DNA of 64,000 nucleotides from assembly GCF_003121585.1 (NCBI RefSeq), contig NZ_QEOO01000050.1, forward strand, positions 62,001 through 126,000, given 5' to 3'. Shown one piece after another: positions 16,876-24,645 of the stretch (position 1 is the stretch's first letter; each line of letters opens with the position of its first letter). The stretch is from Nocardioides speluncae (GTDB lineage Bacteria; Actinomycetota; Actinomycetes; Propionibacteriales; Nocardioidaceae). Under the pieces are notes generated by a model. The model made no database searches, was not told the origin of the DNA, and saw only the letters and a list, made by a program, of their open reading frames with translations. The position numbers were made by a program, and so were the translations under genes.

Positions 16876-18801
16876 ATGAGCGACGAGCCGTACGAGTTCG
16901 CCGTCGACGCGTTCCGGCGGGAAGGCCTGCTGGAACCCGCTGAAACCGGCACCGGGCCGGCCCACGACGGCACCGGGCGGGTCGACCTGTCCTTCTCGCC
17001 GTCGGGCCGGACGGTGCGGGTGCCGCAGGGCGTGACCCTGTTCGACGCGGCGAGTTGGAACGGGATCGCGATCGACTCGACCTGCGGCGGCCACGGCACC
17101 TGCAAGAAGTGCAAGATCCAGGTCGTCGACGGCACCGTCCCGGTGTCGCGGCTCGACGTCCGGGCGTTCTCCGCCGACCAGCTGAAGGACGGCTGGCGGC
17201 TCGCCTGTCTGGCCCACGCGACCCAGGACCTCGGCGTCGACGTACCGCCGCTGACGACCCGGCCCAAGGCGGCGACGGTCGGCGTCGGCCGCCAGGTGAT
17301 CCTGCGGCCCGCCGTACAGAAGCGGTACGTCGAGCTCGACGAGCCCACGCTCGCCGACCAGCGACCCGACCTGCAGCGGCTGTACGACGCGATCGACGAC
17401 CTGGAGCTGCGCGCCGACCTGCACGCGCTGCGCCGGCTGCCGACCGTGCTCCGCCAGGCCGACTACAAGATCACCGCGGTGATCGTCGACGAGGACCTGA
17501 TCGACGTCGAGCCCGGCGACACCAGCGAGCAGCGCTACGCGATCGCCTTCGACCTCGGCACCACCACCGTCGTGGCCACCCTGCTCGACCTGGCCACCGG
17601 CACCCCTGTCGCGGTGCAGTCGATGCTCAACAAGCAGCAGCCGTTCGGCGGCGACGTGATCACCCGGATCAGCGCCACGATGATGGACCCGGACGCGCTC
17701 GGCCGGCTCCGGCTGCTGGCCCAGGAGACGCTCGCCGAGCTGGCGGTGGGGGTCTGCGCCGAGGGCGAGGTCGACGCGGCGCTGGTCTACGAGGTGGCGC
17801 TGGCCGGCAACGCCACGATGACCGCACTGGTGCTCGGCATCGATCCCGAGCCGCTCGGGGTGGCGCCGTTCGTGATGTCGACGGCCGCGCCGACCGACGT
17901 CCGCGCCGCCGACCTCGGCCTGTCGCTGCACCCGGGCGCCCGGGCCTCGCTATTCCCGGCCCTCGGTGCGTACGTCGGCGGCGACATCGTCTCCGGCATG
18001 CTGGCCACCGGCATGGACCGCGACAAGCGGGTGCGGCTGTTCATCGACGTCGGCACCAACTGCGAGATCGTGCTCAGCGACGGCGACCGGATCCTGTCCA
18101 CTGCCGCGCCCGCGGGCCCGGCGTTCGAGGGCGGCGCGATCCGCTGCGGGATGCGCGCCGCCGACGGCGCGATCGAGGTGATCAAGCTCGGCGAGGACGT
18201 CGTACTCCAGGTGATCGGAGAGGTGGAGCCGCAGGGGCTGTGCGGCTCGGGACTGGTCGACGGCGTGGCCGAGCTGGTCCGGGTCGGCCTGCTCGACCAC
18301 AGCGGCCGGTTCGTCAGCGACGAGATCGCCAAGGAGGTCGCGCCGGCGCTGGCCGACCGGCTGACCTATGTCGGCGAGGAGCGGGTGTTCGTCCTGCACC
18401 GGCCGCGCGGCGTGACCGAGGCCGCCGAGTCTGTCTACCTCTCCCAGCGCGACGTGCGCGAGCTGCAGTTCGCGAAGGCCGCGATCTCGACCGGCTGGAC
18501 GCTGCTGCTCGACGAGCTCGAGGTCGACCCGCGCGACGTGCAGCAGGTGCTGCTCGCCGGGTCGTTCGGCAGCTACCTCTCCCCCGCCTCGGCGATCCGG
18601 ATCGGGCTGGTTCCGAAGCTGCCGGTGCTGCGCATCGTCTCGGCCGGCAACGTCGCTGGCGAGGGCGCGAAGATGGCCCTGCTGTCACTGCGCGAACGAG
18701 CCGGCGCGGCCGCCCTGCTGGAGGAGGTGCGCTATGTCGAGCTCTCCGACCGGGCTGACTTCAACGACAAGTTCGTCGACCAGCTCGCCTTCCCGGGCTG
18801 A
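16876..18801 (+). CDS. RamA/RACo-like reductive activator of corrinoid proteins (2Fe-2S ferredoxin plus DUF4445 ATPase)
   Basis: 641 aa. Residues about 36-115 form a plant-type 2Fe-2S ferredoxin with Cys70, Cys76, Cys79 and Cys111 (STCGGHGTCKKCK). The remainder is an ASKHA-fold ATPase region with AFDLGTTTVVATLLDLATG, NKQQPFGGDVITRI, FIDVGTNCEIVL and GLCGSGLVDGVAEL, the DUF4445 signature. Proteins of this type spend ATP to reduce inactive Co(II) corrinoid back to Co(I), a step needed whenever the methyl carrier is oxidised, which would be frequent in an aerobe. The ATG at 16876 is 7 bp after the preceding stop, with GAGGGCGG ahead. Confidence 0.92.
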   Translation: MSDEPYEFAVDAFRREGLLEPAETGTGPAHDGTGRVDLSFSPSGRTVRVPQGVTLFDAASWNGIAIDSTCGGHGTCKKCKIQVVDGTVPVSRLDVRAFSADQLKDGWRLACLAHATQDLGVDVPPLTTRPKAATVGVGRQVILRPAVQKRYVELDEPTLADQRPDLQRLYDAIDDLELRADLHALRRLPTVLRQADYKITAVIVDEDLIDVEPGDTSEQRYAIAFDLGTTTVVATLLDLATGTPVAVQSMLNKQQPFGGDVITRISATMMDPDALGRLRLLAQETLAELAVGVCAEGEVDAALVYEVALAGNATMTALVLGIDPEPLGVAPFVMSTAAPTDVRAADLGLSLHPGARASLFPALGAYVGGDIVSGMLATGMDRDKRVRLFIDVGTNCEIVLSDGDRILSTAAPAGPAFEGGAIRCGMRAADGAIEVIKLGEDVVLQVIGEVEPQGLCGSGLVDGVAELVRVGLLDHSGRFVSDEIAKEVAPALADRLTYVGEERVFVLHRPRGVTEAAESVYLSQRDVRELQFAKAAISTGWTLLLDELEVDPRDVQQVLLAGSFGSYLSPASAIRIGLVPKLPVLRIVSAGNVAGEGAKMALLSLRERAGAAALLEEVRYVELSDRADFNDKFVDQLAFPG

Positions 18802-19408
18802 GCCGGCCGCTGTCGCCCTCATCGCCTGCGGCGCGATCGCCCAGCCGGCCGCCGAGATCGTGGCCGGCAACGGCTGGCCGGTCGACGTACACCCACTGCC
18901 GCCGCTGCTGCACAACCAGCCACAGAAGATCGCCGGCGAGGTCGAGGCGCTGGCCGCACGGCTGGCCACGACGTACGACGCGGTCGCGGTGGGCTATGCC
19001 GACTGCGGGACATACGGCGCGCTCGACGAGGTCTGCACGCGGCTCGGTCTCCGACGGCTGGCCGGGCTGCACTGCTATGACCTGTACGCCGGCCCCGAGC
19101 GGGTGCGCCGGCTGTTCGAGGACGAGCCCGGGACCTACCTGCTCACCGACTTCCTGGTCCGCTCCTTCGCGCGGACGGTCATCGCCGAGCTCGGGCTGGA
19201 CCGGCACCCGGAGCTGCGCGACGACTACTTCGGCCATTACCACCGGGTGGTCTGGCTGGCGCAGGCTCCCGATGCCGAGCTCACCGGGCTCGCCGAGGAG
19301 GCGGCCCGCCGGATCGGCCTGCCGCTGACCGTCGTACCGACGGAGACCTCGGGCCTGGAGCGGGCGCTCGGCGTGCTCCTCTCAGACCTCGGAGACCGCG
19401 GGGCCTAG
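18734..19408 (+). CDS. DUF1638 domain protein
   Basis: 224 aa of unknown activity. The DUF1638 region runs from about residue 25 (AAVALIACGAIAQPAAEIV) through LLHNQPQKIAGEV, VAVGYADCGTYGALDEVC and LHCYDLYAGPERVRRLFE. The conserved Cys and His residues suggest metal or corrinoid handling, but that is not shown. The start at 18734 overlaps the activator gene by 68 bp and is supported by GGAGG six bases upstream; internal starts are possible. As I recall, DUF1638 genes often sit in corrinoid methyltransferase clusters, as here. Its 3' end overlaps the convergent MetF-like gene by 27 bp. Confidence 0.75.
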   Translation: MSSSPTGLTSTTSSSTSSPSRAEPAAVALIACGAIAQPAAEIVAGNGWPVDVHPLPPLLHNQPQKIAGEVEALAARLATTYDAVAVGYADCGTYGALDEVCTRLGLRRLAGLHCYDLYAGPERVRRLFEDEPGTYLLTDFLVRSFARTVIAELGLDRHPELRDDYFGHYHRVVWLAQAPDAELTGLAEEAARRIGLPLTVVPTETSGLERALGVLLSDLGDRGA

Positions 19409-20245
19409 GCGATCGAGCTGCTCGGTGCGCCAGCGCTCGGTCTCGGCGACCTGGTTGAAGGTGAAGATGTGCACGCCGTCGACCAGCATCGCCGGGTCGG
19501 CCAGCCCGTGCGCGCAGCGCTCCAGGAAGCGCATCGGGTCGTAGCCGCCGGGGGCCGCGATCCGGGCGAACATGCCCTTGTTCTTGGCCAGGAAGCGAGT
19601 GGAGTCGCCGACCCCGATCTTGGTCGCCATCGACAGCAGCTTGGCCCGCTCCACCGGACCGGGCAGCCCGATCAGCACCGGCATCGGCACCCGCCGGTCG
19701 CGCAGCCGCTTCACCCACCTGATCACCAGGTCCGGGTCGAAGGTGAGGTTGCTGACCACGTTCGTCGCGAACCGGCGCTTGTCCCACATCGCCTGCACGG
19801 TCAGGTCGTCGTGGATCGAGGGGTGCGACTCGGGGTAGCCGGTCACGCCGACGCTCGGGAACGGCGAGCCCAGGTCGGCCAGGTCCTGCAACAGGTCGAG
19901 CGACTCGTGGTACTTGCCGGCGGGCGGGTCCTGGTCGCCGGCCGGCACGAACACCGAGCCGATCCCGGCCGACTGCAGCCGCGCGACGATGTCGGCCAGC
20001 TCGTCGCGGCCGGAGATCATCCGGGCAGCCAGGTGGGGTACGACGGCGTACCCCTGCGCGGCGAGCCGCTCGGCGAGGTCAAGGGTCGCGCCGAGTCCCT
20101 TCGTCGGCGAGGCGGTGACGGTGATGGTCCGGTCGGTGCCGACGTGCTCGACGATCACTGCTTCGATGCTCGGTGTCGGCAGCACCTCGTAGCGGGCAGC
20201 CTGCAGCAGCCGCCGAGTCACGGCCTCCCTGGTTTTGTTGCGCAT
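19382..20245 (-). CDS. Methylenetetrahydrofolate reductase (MetF) family protein
   Basis: 287 aa TIM-barrel flavoprotein of the MetF family. Recognisable parts are TVTASPTKGLGATLDLAERL, VVPHLAARMISGRDEL, SVFVPAGDQ, VGVTGYPESHPS, and the late QPxF-like region around RRFATNVVSNLTFDPDLV and GVHIFTFNQVAETERW. In this setting it probably oxidises methyl-THF made by the corrinoid system to methylene-THF rather than making methyl-THF for methionine; that direction is inference. It faces the cluster and its tail overlaps DUF1638 by 27 bp. A degenerate copy of the 14524 palindrome covers its start codon, which ties it to the same IclR regulator. Confidence 0.85.
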   Translation of the reverse strand: MRNKTREAVTRRLLQAARYEVLPTPSIEAVIVEHVGTDRTITVTASPTKGLGATLDLAERLAAQGYAVVPHLAARMISGRDELADIVARLQSAGIGSVFVPAGDQDPPAGKYHESLDLLQDLADLGSPFPSVGVTGYPESHPSIHDDLTVQAMWDKRRFATNVVSNLTFDPDLVIRWVKRLRDRRVPMPVLIGLPGPVERAKLLSMATKIGVGDSTRFLAKNKGMFARIAAPGGYDPMRFLERCAHGLADPAMLVDGVHIFTFNQVAETERWRTEQLDRLGPAVSEV

Positions 20246-20255
20246 AATGGAACTC
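20237..20255. promoter_or_regulatory. Degenerate copy of the IclR palindrome at the MetF-like gene start
   Basis: GTTGCGCATAATGGAAC (20237-20253) matches the 17-bp palindrome at 14524 in 12 positions, and ATGGAACTC (20247-20255) is identical to 14534-14542. It overlaps the start codon of the MetF-like gene, so binding would block its expression. Confidence 0.4.
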
Positions 20256-20336
20256 GTTTCGCGATACGCACCAACAGACTCAGGCTAAGGCCTGCGCCCA
20301 CCACCGACAAGATCCCGGCCGGACAAGGTTCAGAAC

Positions 20337-20350
20337 TAGAACACGTTGCA
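20337..20350. promoter_or_regulatory. KstR-like 14-bp site upstream of the SDR gene
   Basis: TAGAACACGTTGCA satisfies the KstR consensus TnnAACnnGTTnnA at all eight fixed positions and lies 23 bp before the SDR start. KstR controls sterol catabolism in related actinobacteria. A match this short is expected about once per window by chance, so only its position argues for it. Confidence 0.35.
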
Positions 20351-20373
20351 GTAGGCCGCGTAGGCTGACGCTC

Positions 20374-21174
20374 ATGAGCGGACTGACGATGGGCGAAGCC
20401 TTCCGGCTCGACGGCCGGGCCGCGGTCGTCACCGGCGCCGGGCGCGGCATCGGTGCCGCGACCGCGCTCGCGCTGGCCGAGAGCGGCGTCGACGTGGTGA
20501 TCTCGGCACGCACCGAGGCCGACCTGAACGAGGTCGCCAAGCAGGTAGCGGACCGCGGCCGCCGGGCGGTCGTCGTACCCGCCGACCTGCGTGACCTGGA
20601 CGCGGTCGCCGGCCTCGCCGAGCGAGCCGAGAGCGAGTTCGGGCGGCTCGACATCGTGGTCAACAACGTCGGCGGCAGCATGCCCAACGCGTTCCTGAAG
20701 ACCAAGCCCGAGCACCTCGCCAAGGCGTTCAGCTTCAACGTGCTCACCGCCCACGCGCTCACCCTGGCCGCAGTGCCGATCATGCTGGCGAACGGCGGCG
20801 GCTCGGTCGTCAACATCTCGTCGGTGGTCGGCCGGGTTTCCGGCCGCGGCTATCTGGCGTACGGCGTGGCGAAGGCCGCGCTCGCGCACTACACCCGGAT
20901 GGCCGCCGCCGACCTGTCCCCGCAGATCCGGGTGAACGCGATCGCGCTCGGCTCCGCGGAGACCTCCGCTCTCGACTTCGTGCTCGCCGACGACGGCATG
21001 CGCAGCCAGCTGGAGGACAACACACTGCTGCGGCGGATCGCCGACCCGGCCGAGGTCGCTGCGACCGTGGTCTACCTGTGCGCACCGGCCGGCGGCTACC
21101 TCACCGGCAAGATCCTCGAGGTGGACGGCGGCCTGGACCGGCCGAGCCTCGACCTGGGAATTCCGGACATCTGA
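20374..21174 (+). CDS. Short-chain dehydrogenase/reductase (classical SDR)
   Basis: 266 aa NAD(P)-dependent oxidoreductase. The cofactor motif TGAGRGIG is near residues 23-30, NNVGG near 94, the active-site Ser in NISSVVGRVSGRG, the YxxxK pair in YLAYGVAKAAL, and the C-terminal DGGLDRPSLDL closes a typical 3-oxoacyl-reductase-like SDR. Substrate is unknown. The ATG at 20374 has only a weak ribosome site; an in-frame ATG five codons later is an alternative. It is divergent from the MetF-like gene and stands alone, followed by a long hairpin. A KstR-like operator just upstream would place it in a sterol or cholesterol-type regulon if real. Confidence 0.85.
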   Translation: MSGLTMGEAFRLDGRAAVVTGAGRGIGAATALALAESGVDVVISARTEADLNEVAKQVADRGRRAVVVPADLRDLDAVAGLAERAESEFGRLDIVVNNVGGSMPNAFLKTKPEHLAKAFSFNVLTAHALTLAAVPIMLANGGGSVVNISSVVGRVSGRGYLAYGVAKAALAHYTRMAAADLSPQIRVNAIALGSAETSALDFVLADDGMRSQLEDNTLLRRIADPAEVAATVVYLCAPAGGYLTGKILEVDGGLDRPSLDLGIPDI

Positions 21175-21196
21175 CCCAGGTCGAGGCACGTGGCGT

Positions 21197-21245
21197 GGCG
21201 GGGCGGGCGCGGACTCAGGGATCTGTCGGCGCGCCTCGCCCCGCC
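21197..21245. terminator. GC-rich stem-loop after the SDR gene
   Basis: GGCGGGGCG (21197-21205) pairs with CGCCCCGCC (21237-21245), extended by an inner GCGCG/CGCGC; the loop is about 18 bases. No T-tract follows. It separates the convergent SDR and resolvase-like genes. Confidence 0.5.
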
Positions 21246-21248
21246 GGC

Positions 21249-21524
21249 TTAGGGAGCCCCCTGCGGGACTCGAACCGAACCGCAGGGCAGCAGTCGCGGT
21301 CCGGGGACGACGACCGCACTCACGCCGGTGCGGGTCGCCTCCGTCATCAGCGCCTCGAAGGCTGCCGGGGCGTTGTCGTTTCGCTCGATGAAGACGGTGC
21401 CGAGCGCATAGCCCTCGCTGTCCGCGAACGCGGCCAGGTCCGACGTACGCTCCTCGACGTCGCGCTCGGTGGTCAGCGCGTCAGCGCGGATGTAGCCCAG
21501 CAGCAACGGACGAGTGTTCGTCAA
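21249..21524 (-). CDS. Small protein resembling the N-terminal part of a serine recombinase, with a tRNA-like 3' tail
   Basis: 91 aa. LLLGYIRADAL near the start, FADSEGYALGTVFIE in the middle and AFEALMTEATRTGVSAVVVP toward the end follow the pattern of resolvase N-terminal domains, but the catalytic Ser after the Tyr-Ile-Arg start is missing and there is no DNA-binding domain. I choose the TTG at 21524 because GGAGG lies six bases upstream. The last ~25 bases of the gene (about 21252-21276) read on the minus strand as GGTTCGAGTCCCGC followed by AGGGGGC, close to a tRNA T-arm and acceptor end, so the C-terminus may come from an old attachment site. Function unknown; possibly a relic. Confidence 0.55.
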   Translation of the reverse strand: MTNTRPLLLGYIRADALTTERDVEERTSDLAAFADSEGYALGTVFIERNDNAPAAFEALMTEATRTGVSAVVVPGPRLLPCGSVRVPQGAP

Positions 21525-21638
21525 CTCAAGCCTCCATCTACCGCCGCGAGCCGAATCTCCCGGATGTAGGTGAAACGCCGGATTGTCCGTTTTGTAACGG
21601 GTGATTTTTGTGAATCTTCAAGCAGAGTCTGCGAGAAG

Positions 21639-22493
21639 CTACCGCCTTACCCTTGTGACCAGCACAAACGTCGCCGCGAGCAGCAGGATCGAGAGCCCGA
21701 AAAAGATGCTGGCCTCGATGATCTGGAACTGCCAGAACCGGTCGAGCGGCTGGTAGGTCACCAGGCCGGTCACCGGCCCGGAGCCATCCGCAGGGCCCCC
21801 GACGTTCTCGTGGGTCAGCCAACCCTTCATCACGGCCTCCTGGCCGTCGCGCGCCGTGAGCGGCGGCCGGTAGTTCGGGCGCAGCAGGAACTCGACCGGT
21901 AGCCGGACCGCCAGCCAGGCGACGATACCGACCGCGGCGGCCACGATGGTACGGCGCAGGAAGGCGCCCGCGGTGATGCCGACGGCGACCGCCCACAGCA
22001 CGTAGCTCGGGAACACCAGCACCCCGTGGTTGAACTGCCCGGACGAGAACCGGTGCGGATGCAGCGGCGCCAGCCACCACGACAGCAGTGCCGCGATCGC
22101 CGCCGCGGCGACGAGCACCCCGAGCAGCACCAGCCCGAGCTTGACCAGCAGCCAGCGGGTTCGCGACACGCCCTGGGTCCAGGCCAGCTGCCAGGTGCCC
22201 TGCTCGAACTCGCGCGCCAGGAACGGCGCCCCGATCAGGATGCCGGCGAAGACCGGCGCCAGCGGCAGCCAGGACGTCGCCATGTCGGGGAACTCCGAGT
22301 ACTTCTGGTTGAACTCTCCGAGCTTGCCCATGCAGCTGTCGTTGTGCGCCGTCCAGCAGGCCGCGATGTTGTCGCGGTCGTACGCCGCGTGCATCGGCAA
22401 CCCGTGGGCGAGGATCACGATCGCGAACGCCGCCACGACGGCGACCAGGCCGAGCAGCTCGGCGCGATGCTGGCGCCAGGTCAGCCAGATCAT
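21639..22493 (-). CDS. ABC-2 type transporter permease
   Basis: 284 aa membrane protein with about six hydrophobic segments. It starts MIWLTWRQHRAELLGLVAVV, typical of actinobacterial ABC-2 permeases partnered with GntR/YtrA-type regulators, and contains FLAREFEQGTWQLAWTQGVS, the cytoplasmic motif of that group. It presumably forms the membrane pore with the ATPase encoded upstream, for export of an unknown compound. The start overlaps the ATPase stop by 4 bp, giving a GntR-ATPase-permease operon. Confidence 0.88.
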   Translation of the reverse strand: MIWLTWRQHRAELLGLVAVVAAFAIVILAHGLPMHAAYDRDNIAACWTAHNDSCMGKLGEFNQKYSEFPDMATSWLPLAPVFAGILIGAPFLAREFEQGTWQLAWTQGVSRTRWLLVKLGLVLLGVLVAAAAIAALLSWWLAPLHPHRFSSGQFNHGVLVFPSYVLWAVAVGITAGAFLRRTIVAAAVGIVAWLAVRLPVEFLLRPNYRPPLTARDGQEAVMKGWLTHENVGGPADGSGPVTGLVTYQPLDRFWQFQIIEASIFFGLSILLLAATFVLVTRVRR

Positions 22494-23419
22494 GACCGCA
22501 CCTCCTCGACCTCGGGACGCCGTACCGGCTCGTCGCCCACTTTCGATCGACTCAGATACGCAAGCACAAGTTCCTCCAGTCCGATCGGATGCGACTCCCA
22601 GCCAGGCATCACCTGGGTGCCGCCGTTGCGCACCACGACGTGAACCTGGCGGTCGCCTCGGGTGGCGTGAATGGTGCTGTCTCCGTGGGCGCTGTCGGCG
22701 TGGTCGAGTACGCCGGTATTCGGCCCCGACAGCACCCGGTGCTCGGCCAGCAGGTCTTCGATGTCGCCGGCGAGCTGGACCCGGCCATCGGTGATGATCA
22801 CCAGGTGGTCGCAGACCCGTTCCAGGTCGGCGACATTGTGGGACGACAGCAGCACGGTCAGCTCCTCGTCTCCGCTCATCGGCTCCGCGACCGCGGACAT
22901 CAGCGTCTGCATGAACTCCCGCCGGGCGAGCGGGTCGAGGCTGGCGAGCGGCTCGTCGAGGACCAGCAGCCGCGGCCGCTTGGCCAGCGCGAGGGCCAGC
23001 GCGACCTGTGACTGCTGGCCGCCGGACAGCTCGCCCGCGCGGCGGGTCAGCGGGATGTCGAGCGCCGTGATCCGGCGTACCGCCCAGTCCTGGTCCCAGG
23101 TCCGGTTGAGCTCGCGGCCCATCCGGAGCAGGTCGGCGACACTGAACCGCTTGTAGAGCGGGTGGTCCTGTGCGACGAACCCGACCTGCGCGTGCGCCTC
23201 GGCGGAGTCGGCGGTGGCCTCCGCGCCGAGGACGGTGACCGTCCCGGTCGTCGGCCGGAGCAGGCCGGTCGCCAGCCGCAGGAACGTGGTCTTGCCGGCG
23301 CCGTTGGGACCGACCAGCGCGATCACCCGGCCGCTCGGCAGCTCAATGTCGCAGTCGCGCAGCGCCCAGTTCGAGCGGTAGCGCTTGCCCAGCCCGCGGG
23401 CCTCGAGTACGACGCTCAT
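22490..23419 (-). CDS. ABC transporter ATP-binding protein (GntR-linked exporter)
   Basis: 309 aa ATPase. Walker A is GPNGAGKTTF near residues 37-46, the signature LSGGQQSQVALALALA near 143, and Walker B LLVLDEPLASLDPLARR near 164, followed by the H-loop SSHNVADLERVCD. A C-terminal extension of about 80 residues is variable. It pairs with the ABC-2 permease downstream. Both gene boundaries overlap their neighbours by 4 bp, so expression should follow the GntR regulator at 23416. Confidence 0.92.
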   Translation of the reverse strand: MSVVLEARGLGKRYRSNWALRDCDIELPSGRVIALVGPNGAGKTTFLRLATGLLRPTTGTVTVLGAEATADSAEAHAQVGFVAQDHPLYKRFSVADLLRMGRELNRTWDQDWAVRRITALDIPLTRRAGELSGGQQSQVALALALAKRPRLLVLDEPLASLDPLARREFMQTLMSAVAEPMSGDEELTVLLSSHNVADLERVCDHLVIITDGRVQLAGDIEDLLAEHRVLSGPNTGVLDHADSAHGDSTIHATRGDRQVHVVVRNGGTQVMPGWESHPIGLEELVLAYLSRSKVGDEPVRRPEVEEVRS

Positions 23420-23811
23420 GCCACGCCCTCCTGTGCTAGTTCCCTCCGCGCGACCGAGACGAGCGCGCTGACCTCCTCGTCTGCCAGGCCCGCGGCGTGC
23501 GCGTCGCGCAGCCAGCGGTCCAGGCGCTTGCGCAGCGCGGAGTACGTCGCCGGCGACACTGTCGCCCCGGTCGACCCCGTCACGAACGTCCCAACGCCCG
23601 GCCGCGGCGTCGCGAGCCCCTCCTGCTCCAGCTGGCGGTAGGCCTTGGACACCGTGTTCGGGTTGATCGCGAGCTGCTCGACGACCTCCCGGATCAGCGG
23701 CAGCTGGTCGCCCTCACCGAGGTAGCCGAGCAGCACCGCCTGACGTACCTGCTGGACCAGCTGCAGGTACGGCGGCACCCCAGCCGCCGTATCGAGCCGA
23801 AACGCGAACAT
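23416..23811 (-). CDS. GntR family transcriptional regulator (YtrA type)
   Basis: 131 aa, the short YtrA class: a winged helix N-terminal domain (PPYLQLVQQVRQAVLLGYL, then LAINPNTVSKAYRQLEQEGL and RPGVGTFV) and only a short helical tail instead of a ligand-binding domain. The ATG follows AGGAGGG by 5 bp. It is first in the operon with the ABC ATPase and permease, and a perfect inverted repeat lies 16 bp upstream of its start, so it is very likely autoregulatory. Such regulators often answer to cell-envelope stress, but no ligand is evident. Confidence 0.92.
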   Translation of the reverse strand: MFAFRLDTAAGVPPYLQLVQQVRQAVLLGYLGEGDQLPLIREVVEQLAINPNTVSKAYRQLEQEGLATPRPGVGTFVTGSTGATVSPATYSALRKRLDRWLRDAHAAGLADEEVSALVSVARRELAQEGVA

Positions 23812-23826
23812 CGCGCCCTCCTATTC

Positions 23827-23854
23827 CTGTTTTCCTATGAACCTAGGAAAACAG
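23827..23854. promoter_or_regulatory. Perfect 11-bp inverted repeat, operator of the GntR-ABC operon
   Basis: CTGTTTTCCTA (23827-23837) and TAGGAAAACAG (23844-23854) are exact reverse complements around TGAACC. The repeat is AT-rich against a GC-rich background and sits directly before the GntR gene. Confidence 0.75.
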
Positions 23855-23946
23855 GTGAAACCTCGGTCGTCAAGATCGAGAAATCGTAATTAACCCGGGC
23901 AAAAGCCCTATACGTGGCTGCACGTCCGCTGCAACGATTGCTGGGC

Positions 23947-24423
23947 ATGGGAACTCATCACTATGCCGCGTCCGTCCTGACCGCCATCCTGACCGTGACC
24001 ATCACTGCCACCCCGACCACAGCCGCGCCCGCTGAACCACAGGCAAGCGCGCAGCACCACGGAATCCGAATCACCCGGATCGCCTTCGACCCACCCGGCA
24101 ACGACCTGCCCGTGACCAACGCCAAGCTCAACGGCGAGTGGATCCGGATCACCAACCACTTCCACTCCGCACGCAAGATCACCGGCTGGAAGGTCCGCGA
24201 CGCCTCCGGGCACGTCTACAAGTTCGGCACCCTCAAGCTCGGCGCCGGCAAGAGCGTGCGCCTGCACACCGGCCGCGGCACCAACACCAAGGCCGACCGG
24301 TACTGGCGGCTCGACAACTACGTGTGGAACAACAGCGGGGACACCGCCGTACTCAAGAACGCCGCGGGCACGGTCGTTGACCGGTGCACCTACAACGGCG
24401 CCGGCTCCGCGACCAGCTGCTGA
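23947..24423 (+). CDS. Secreted lamin-tail domain protein
   Basis: 158 aa from the ATG at 23947; a GTG at 23914 would add 11 residues. A signal peptide covers about the first 30 residues (SVLTAILTVTITATPTTAAP). The mature part is a lamin-tail (LTD, Ig-like) domain: GEWIRITNHFHSARKITGWK, DASGHVYKFGTLKLGAG, TDN-like NNSGDTAVLKNAAG, and a closing DRCTYNGAGSATSC with a probable disulfide. LTD domains in secreted bacterial proteins act as binding or scaffold modules; the partner is unknown. It is followed at once by a strong hairpin shared with the convergent tRNA gene. Confidence 0.82.
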   Translation: MGTHHYAASVLTAILTVTITATPTTAAPAEPQASAQHHGIRITRIAFDPPGNDLPVTNAKLNGEWIRITNHFHSARKITGWKVRDASGHVYKFGTLKLGAGKSVRLHTGRGTNTKADRYWRLDNYVWNNSGDTAVLKNAAGTVVDRCTYNGAGSATSC

Positions 24424-24431
24424 AGCACCGA

Positions 24432-24472
24432 AACGGCCCCCGACCCGCGCTTTGCGCAGGTCAGGGGCCGTT
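24432..24472. terminator. Stem-loop terminator between lamin-tail gene and tRNA-Tyr
   Basis: AACGGCCCC-C-GACC pairs with GGTC-A-GGGGCCGTT with a GCGC/TTT/GCGC loop. The stem is 13 pairs with one mismatch-like bulge position and ends in a short AT stretch on each side, so it can serve both converging transcripts. Confidence 0.7.
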
Positions 24473-24479
24473 CTGGGTG

Positions 24480-24561
24480 TGGCAGATGAAGGATTCGAAC
24501 CTTCGAAGGCAAAGCCGACGGATTTACAGTCCGCTCCCATTGGCCGCTCGGGCAATCTGCC
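24480..24561 (-). tRNA. tRNA-Tyr (GTA)
   Basis: The 82-nt gene reads on the minus strand from GGCAGAT to ATCTGCC plus discriminator A; the acceptor stem pairs fully. Anticodon loop CTGTAAA gives anticodon GTA (complement of 24525-24527). The long variable arm (about CGGCTTTGCCTTCG region) fits bacterial tRNA-Tyr, and the T-arm contains GGTTCGAATCC. CCA is not encoded. Confidence 0.93.
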
Positions 24562-24645
24562 TTGGTGCTGCCCCGGCTTGGCCGATGGGCAGCAAGACGA
24601 AACAATAGCGCAGCACGCCCGGCAGCCGAAAACTGAGGAGAACCC

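Noticed and set aside
21252..21283. Possible complete tRNA gene
   Set aside because: Only the T-arm and acceptor-like 3' part exist; the T-stem does not pair and there is no anticodon or D-arm upstream.
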